Of a stretch of DNA of 64,000 nucleotides, positions 59,805 through 64,000 are shown piece after piece. Source of the stretch: Zhengitettix transpicula (Eukaryota > Arthropoda > Insecta > Orthoptera > Tetrigidae); contig CM073593.1 in assembly GCA_037074705.1 (NCBI GenBank), forward strand, positions 62,785,501 through 62,849,500, in the 5' to 3' direction. Every line of letters starts with the position of its first letter. The first letter of the stretch is position 1. The translations under genes and the position numbers were made by a program. Under the pieces are notes generated by a model that saw nothing but the letters and a program-made list of their open reading frames with translations, was not told the origin of the DNA and did no database searches.

Positions 59805-62800
59805 GATTTTTGATGTGAGATTGTAAAATTAATTTATATGGACAGGAAAGAGGGCGATTAATTATCGTGAGATTGCTGCCGTGAGACAGGAAACGATCAA
59901 ATTTTCACTGTCACTTCTTAAAGGATTACTGACCTCTCTCTCCTTCCTATACAATTAAATACACAAACCCACCAAATTATGTTGGTAGCTTTAAATTTAA
60001 ACAAAAAAAAAGCAACGGACGGATGTGTGAAAATACTCGTCTCAGAAGATACCGAATAGTGGAAAAACACTAAATACTCTACCAAAGAATATTAAAAGAC
60101 AGAAAGATAGGTTTGACAGATTAAATACATTTATTTCAGAAAGTAGCGTAGGTATTTTAAGCGTCTAATCATGTATTAGTGACGTTACGGAGTGAAATAA
60201 AAATTTTCATGCATTCAAAAGAAAATTGTAATAAAAGTATTAGAGGAGTGAAGTATTTTAAATAAAATATTTTACAAATAAAAATATAAACTGATACTAA
60301 TGAAATAAAGTATTTAATTTACAAGGAAAAAGAATCATATAACATTTGTAAAATCGTTTTGTTTTATATAAAACAAGAGAAGAACTACATTTTGTGGTGG
60401 TATTTGGTTATTGCGTATAAAAAAAGTTATTTTTATTTTAAACGTATTTAAACATTATTTTATTTATATTAGACATAATTTTTTACTATACTATAGTTTC
60501 AGTTAAATTCTCTGATTTATACATACATGTATATGGGAGAAGGAATTATGCTAGAAACCCTATAAACATTTGAATTTGGCAAGCCATCTGAAACGGATAA
60601 ATTAGTTCATCAACCAATTGGCAAGGTAATGATCAAGAAGACGTATTGGTAAATCAAGATGTGAATTTTTTTTATTCACAGTGCTGTAGGAGAATGTTAG
60701 ATTTGAATAATAGCTCTGTATTAGCTGATATACCATGAGCAAGCCCCAGAGATTTATTTCGAAGGTTTGTACTAGTCAATGAGTTTTAATTACATAATTT
60801 CTGGGTAATAATTACACTTCCTTGACAGAATCTTGTCCTAGTCTGTGATTCTTATAGTTTTATTGTAATTTAAGCAAAATTTATTTAGTTATAAATCCGA
60901 CTTTTTGATGAATAAAAGTATTTATTTTAATTGTACAGCTGTTAATGTTATAAAATTGAATATTAATACGTATGTATATTCATAACCATGCTTCTACCTA
61001 CATCACTTTAATATCAGGACCTTTCGTCATACTTAAAGCCACGTAGATTTTATTTTGCTTTCAATTGTTATTGAAGTTTATTGTAATAATGTTATTTACC
61101 AATAAAACTGGGCGTAGAATTATTATTAATAGAACACAAGACAATACCTGTGCTTTTTGTCTGCAATAAACCAGAATTCACGAGACTGAAGCAGCCGCGG
61201 GCATTGTATTTCAAAAGAGTAAATGTAAACGTATGTATGCTTCGAAAAATAAATTGAGAATGGTGAAGTTCTGAAATATAATACAGTCCAATTTTTGTTA
61301 TTTAATGAGCGTGTCTTGTATTGCACGCTTCCATATTACAGAAGGGATATTTCATTACGATGCTCGGTACTAAGGTAGCGTTACAATAAAGCTCTGTAAA
61401 TGTGACTTACGCGAGGCGGCCAAGATTGCGTACAAATCTCCGGAAGGAAGCGGGAAATATTGCCCCAGCAGACGGCCTTCTCCAGCGCCTTAATATCACA
61501 AGGAAGGGGCCAGAAGGGACTTCTCTCCTACGAAATTAAAGCAGATGCACATCCATTCAAAGAGACTTGCTGCCAATTAGTTACCAAGTCTGTTGGACTT
61601 TATATATTTAATTAAAATATATGTAAATAAGACTTACATATGTTTCACATATTTGTAATGAAGTTAAAAAATTATGTAAGAGTAGTTACTTAAATATTTT
61701 AGGGGCTTAATTTAATATACTATCAAGAATTCTGAACTATTTTTTTGATAGTTTAATAAACGATATACATAAATTAATTCTGAAGTGAAAGAACAAAGAT
61801 ACCACAACTTATATAGTAATTTTACTTTGACTAAAGTAGTACGTAAATAAGTCATCAAAAAAAACATTATTCCGACAAGTTATTCCATCTGTGTTTGCCT
61901 TTTTTAAGTTATTAAAATTCAACTAGGTTAACTTTTCGTAACACCACTTCGTTATACTTACTAAGTCGCAATACAATTCTACGGACACGGGAGAAACTTT
62001 GAGGGGTGCTACATATTACTGAAACATACATTTTTTTGTATAGAAATTTATAGTCAGAAGTGACACGTTGAGGGACGAACACATAAAATTAATAACATTG
62101 TTTATTTTCAACAACATCGAAACATTTCCAGCAAAACCCAACAGTAATACATGCTTGATGATTGACGAACAGTTCCAAAGGTGCCAGGCATTTCGCGCGT
62201 GCTTGCAGCATCAGTGGATACTCGAGCAACGAAGCCCGCAACTGAGTCAACTGGAGTCCCCATGAGAAGTGGTGGTATCAATTTTGAGCATTTATTGTAA
62301 ACATTGCTGGAAACGAGCACTATGCGATGATATTGTAAATAAACAATGTTTTTCATTTCATGTTCCATTTCCTGTGTTCAGGAAATTTTATTTATTTTCT
62401 ATCATTCAGTTCCTGCTATTTGATAAAAATAATTCCGAGTATTTATAATGAAAGTGAAAACTTGATAACTTCTGGAGTTACATGAAAACCTAAAAGCTTT
62501 TGAAAGTATTACGTAACAAGTTTAAATCATGCTCCAATACACTAAAAGATGATACAGTTGTCCTCACCATCAGGAAAATGTGATAATCAACTTCAAATAA
62601 ATTATTTGTTACAAATATATTTATCAAAAACTTCTTCACACAAGCAACTACATAAAATGTTACTGTGATAGAATTATTAATTCTGAAGTTTCAAATTATA
62701 ATATACGCTGTCATTTACTACGTAATACTTTTTATGGTATTATTTAAAAAATAACGCGCTCATTCCCGTTGCTTTGAGAGTCTCCAAAACTACAAATTAA

Positions 62801-63194
62801 ACATGGTATTTTTGTTAGTTTCAGTTTTTATACTCATGTATAATACTAAATGAAAGTATTCGGAAAATCATTCCATTTTTGGTAATATATTGATACAATT
62901 ACAGGCATTTCAATTACTTTCCCGCTTCATGTTTTTAAATTTTCAGTTCAATATTAATGTTTACTTAACCTCCATCATTTATAAATACTTGTTTTCCATT
63001 TGTCTTCATGATCTGTCAAGAATTTGGCAGTAAGTTAAAATTTATTTACTATTTTCTTCAATTATTAGTTTGTTTCGATACCATTCACCAAGAAAGAGAA
63101 GTTATGAATCCAGTCACATCACAAAAGAAATTATGTGTTATATATAGTAAGATTTTAAGGTTGTAGTCTCTTTTTGCCTATATTTTCCGGTATT

Positions 63195-63330
63195 TAGAAG
63201 CAATGTCCCTAAACCAGCCACTCTTGCTCACCGAGGGCTATCAGGATCTTCCCCACAGGGACTAAATCCCAAGCCGTTTGGAGTCCCTGACCGCAAACCT
63301 AACCATTAGCTCAATAGGGCAGGGCTAAAG
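63195..63330 (-). mobile_element. Possible tRNA-derived SINE fragment
   Basis: On the minus strand, TTGAGCTAATGGTTAGG could be an A-box region and GGGATTTAGTCCC a degenerate B box. The patch is GC-rich against its surroundings and has no open frame. The call rests on pattern alone. Confidence 0.35.
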
Positions 63331-64000
63331 ATATAAATCATTATATTTAATTGCTCTATTCTAGAGAAGTAAGGCATGGAGAATGGGACAGATGACAGAA
63401 TTAGAATTTTGTCTTTAAAAAAAGAGGGAGTTATCAAAGATCAACTCATGTAAAAGTTTTGCTGCTATGCCGAAGATCAATCCAGGAAATAATACAGTAA
63501 AACTAGTTATATAACACTCAAATTTATTAAAATATATTTTAGTTATGTAAAATACGTTTAAATAAATTATTATATAAGCCCGAAACTTGTAAATTCAGTA
63601 ATCATTCATACATTTTGAGACTATCAAAACGACAGGGTCGATATTATTAGTTGGCCTGCCGACAGAAACATTTTACGAATTCGTCGGGAGTTATTAGTCT
63701 TTTAACCCAATAAGCAGTTAATCGTGTCTCAGTGCCTCGTTGGTTCCAAATGAGTATTACAGGCTAGTATAGTTGCATATTCACTATCTGAGGTAAAAAC
63801 TTAAATATGTGTGCCAGGCAGTTTACCTTATGAATTCAACTCTCAAGCAGTTCACTATAAACCAAGTGCATTCGGTTCGGAGCTTATCAGCTTAAGTAGA
63901 TTTGAGAGAACTTTTATAACTGGTTTGAGAACTGCATATTGAATCACTTAAAATTTATAGAGGAAAAGGAGACCTGAAGAAAAATAACATTGTTCCAGAA

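Larger units (their letters stand above)
58961..64000. other. Gene-free region to the end of the window
   Basis: It contains a TA microsatellite (59774-59802) and a possible minus-strand SINE (63195-63330). GC-richer patches at 61400-61560 and 62050-62370 remain unidentified. The latter is bounded by an inverted pair (ACATTGTTTATTTT at about 62096 and AAATAAACAATGT at about 62337) and has frames on both strands without domains. Confidence 0.5.

Noticed and set aside
1..64000. CRISPR array, operon or other prokaryotic system
   Set aside because: Spliced genes, TATA boxes, poly(A) signals and retroposons show a eukaryotic (insect) genome, and no spaced repeat array is present.

Overview
This is AT-rich insect genomic DNA, probably from a polyneopteran such as a cockroach, termite or relative. 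That placement is an inference from long introns, the retroposon, Helitron and mariner debris, and the brachyurin-like protease family; no marker gene fixes the species. The clear genes are one tandem, same-strand (+) array of six secreted S1A serine-protease genes plus one broken copy. All six share a seven-exon structure with intron phases 0, 1, 2, 1, 1, 0. Each encodes a 15-16 residue signal peptide, a short pro-region ending in Arg or Lys, and a single protease domain with three predicted disulfides and no CLIP or other accessory domain. The sequences resemble arthropod brachyurin/chymotrypsin-like digestive enzymes.

Layout. Gene 1 is at 3705-5490, a decayed copy at 8540-9025, gene 2 at 12144-13804, gene 3 at 18531-20214, gene 4 at 24351-27867, gene 5 at 31896-38214 and gene 6 at 41191-47458. 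Genes 1-3 are near-identical and C-ending in codon use. Genes 1 and 3 are predicted to give the same mature enzyme, and the pattern of shared and unshared introns indicates gene conversion. Gene 6 is a diverged member with an intact catalytic triad. Genes 4 and 5 are predicted pseudoproteases: both replace catalytic His57 with Gln, and gene 5 also replaces catalytic Ser195 with Glu. Both keep open frames, splice sites, disulfide cysteines and zymogen-activation sites.

Mobile DNA. A GC-rich retroposon family with a poly(A) tail occurs nine times, mostly on the minus strand; one full copy at 7073-7646 has a 12-bp target-site duplication. Also present are a Helitron-type element at 49702-50479 and a decayed relative inside gene 5, a mariner relic in gene 5 intron 1, tRNA-like SINE fragments, a LINE tail fused to the broken protease copy, a 287-bp foldback element, and three sites resembling hammerhead-ribozyme repeats, one of them a perfect 65-bp inverted repeat. 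From about 47.5 kb to the end I find no convincing gene.

How the genes may work together. Genes 1-3 and 6 probably give secreted endopeptidases with a non-tryptic S1 pocket (Asn at position 189). Genes 4 and 5 probably give secreted, folded but inactive homologues that could bind substrate, inhibitor or partner enzyme. This is inference from sequence.
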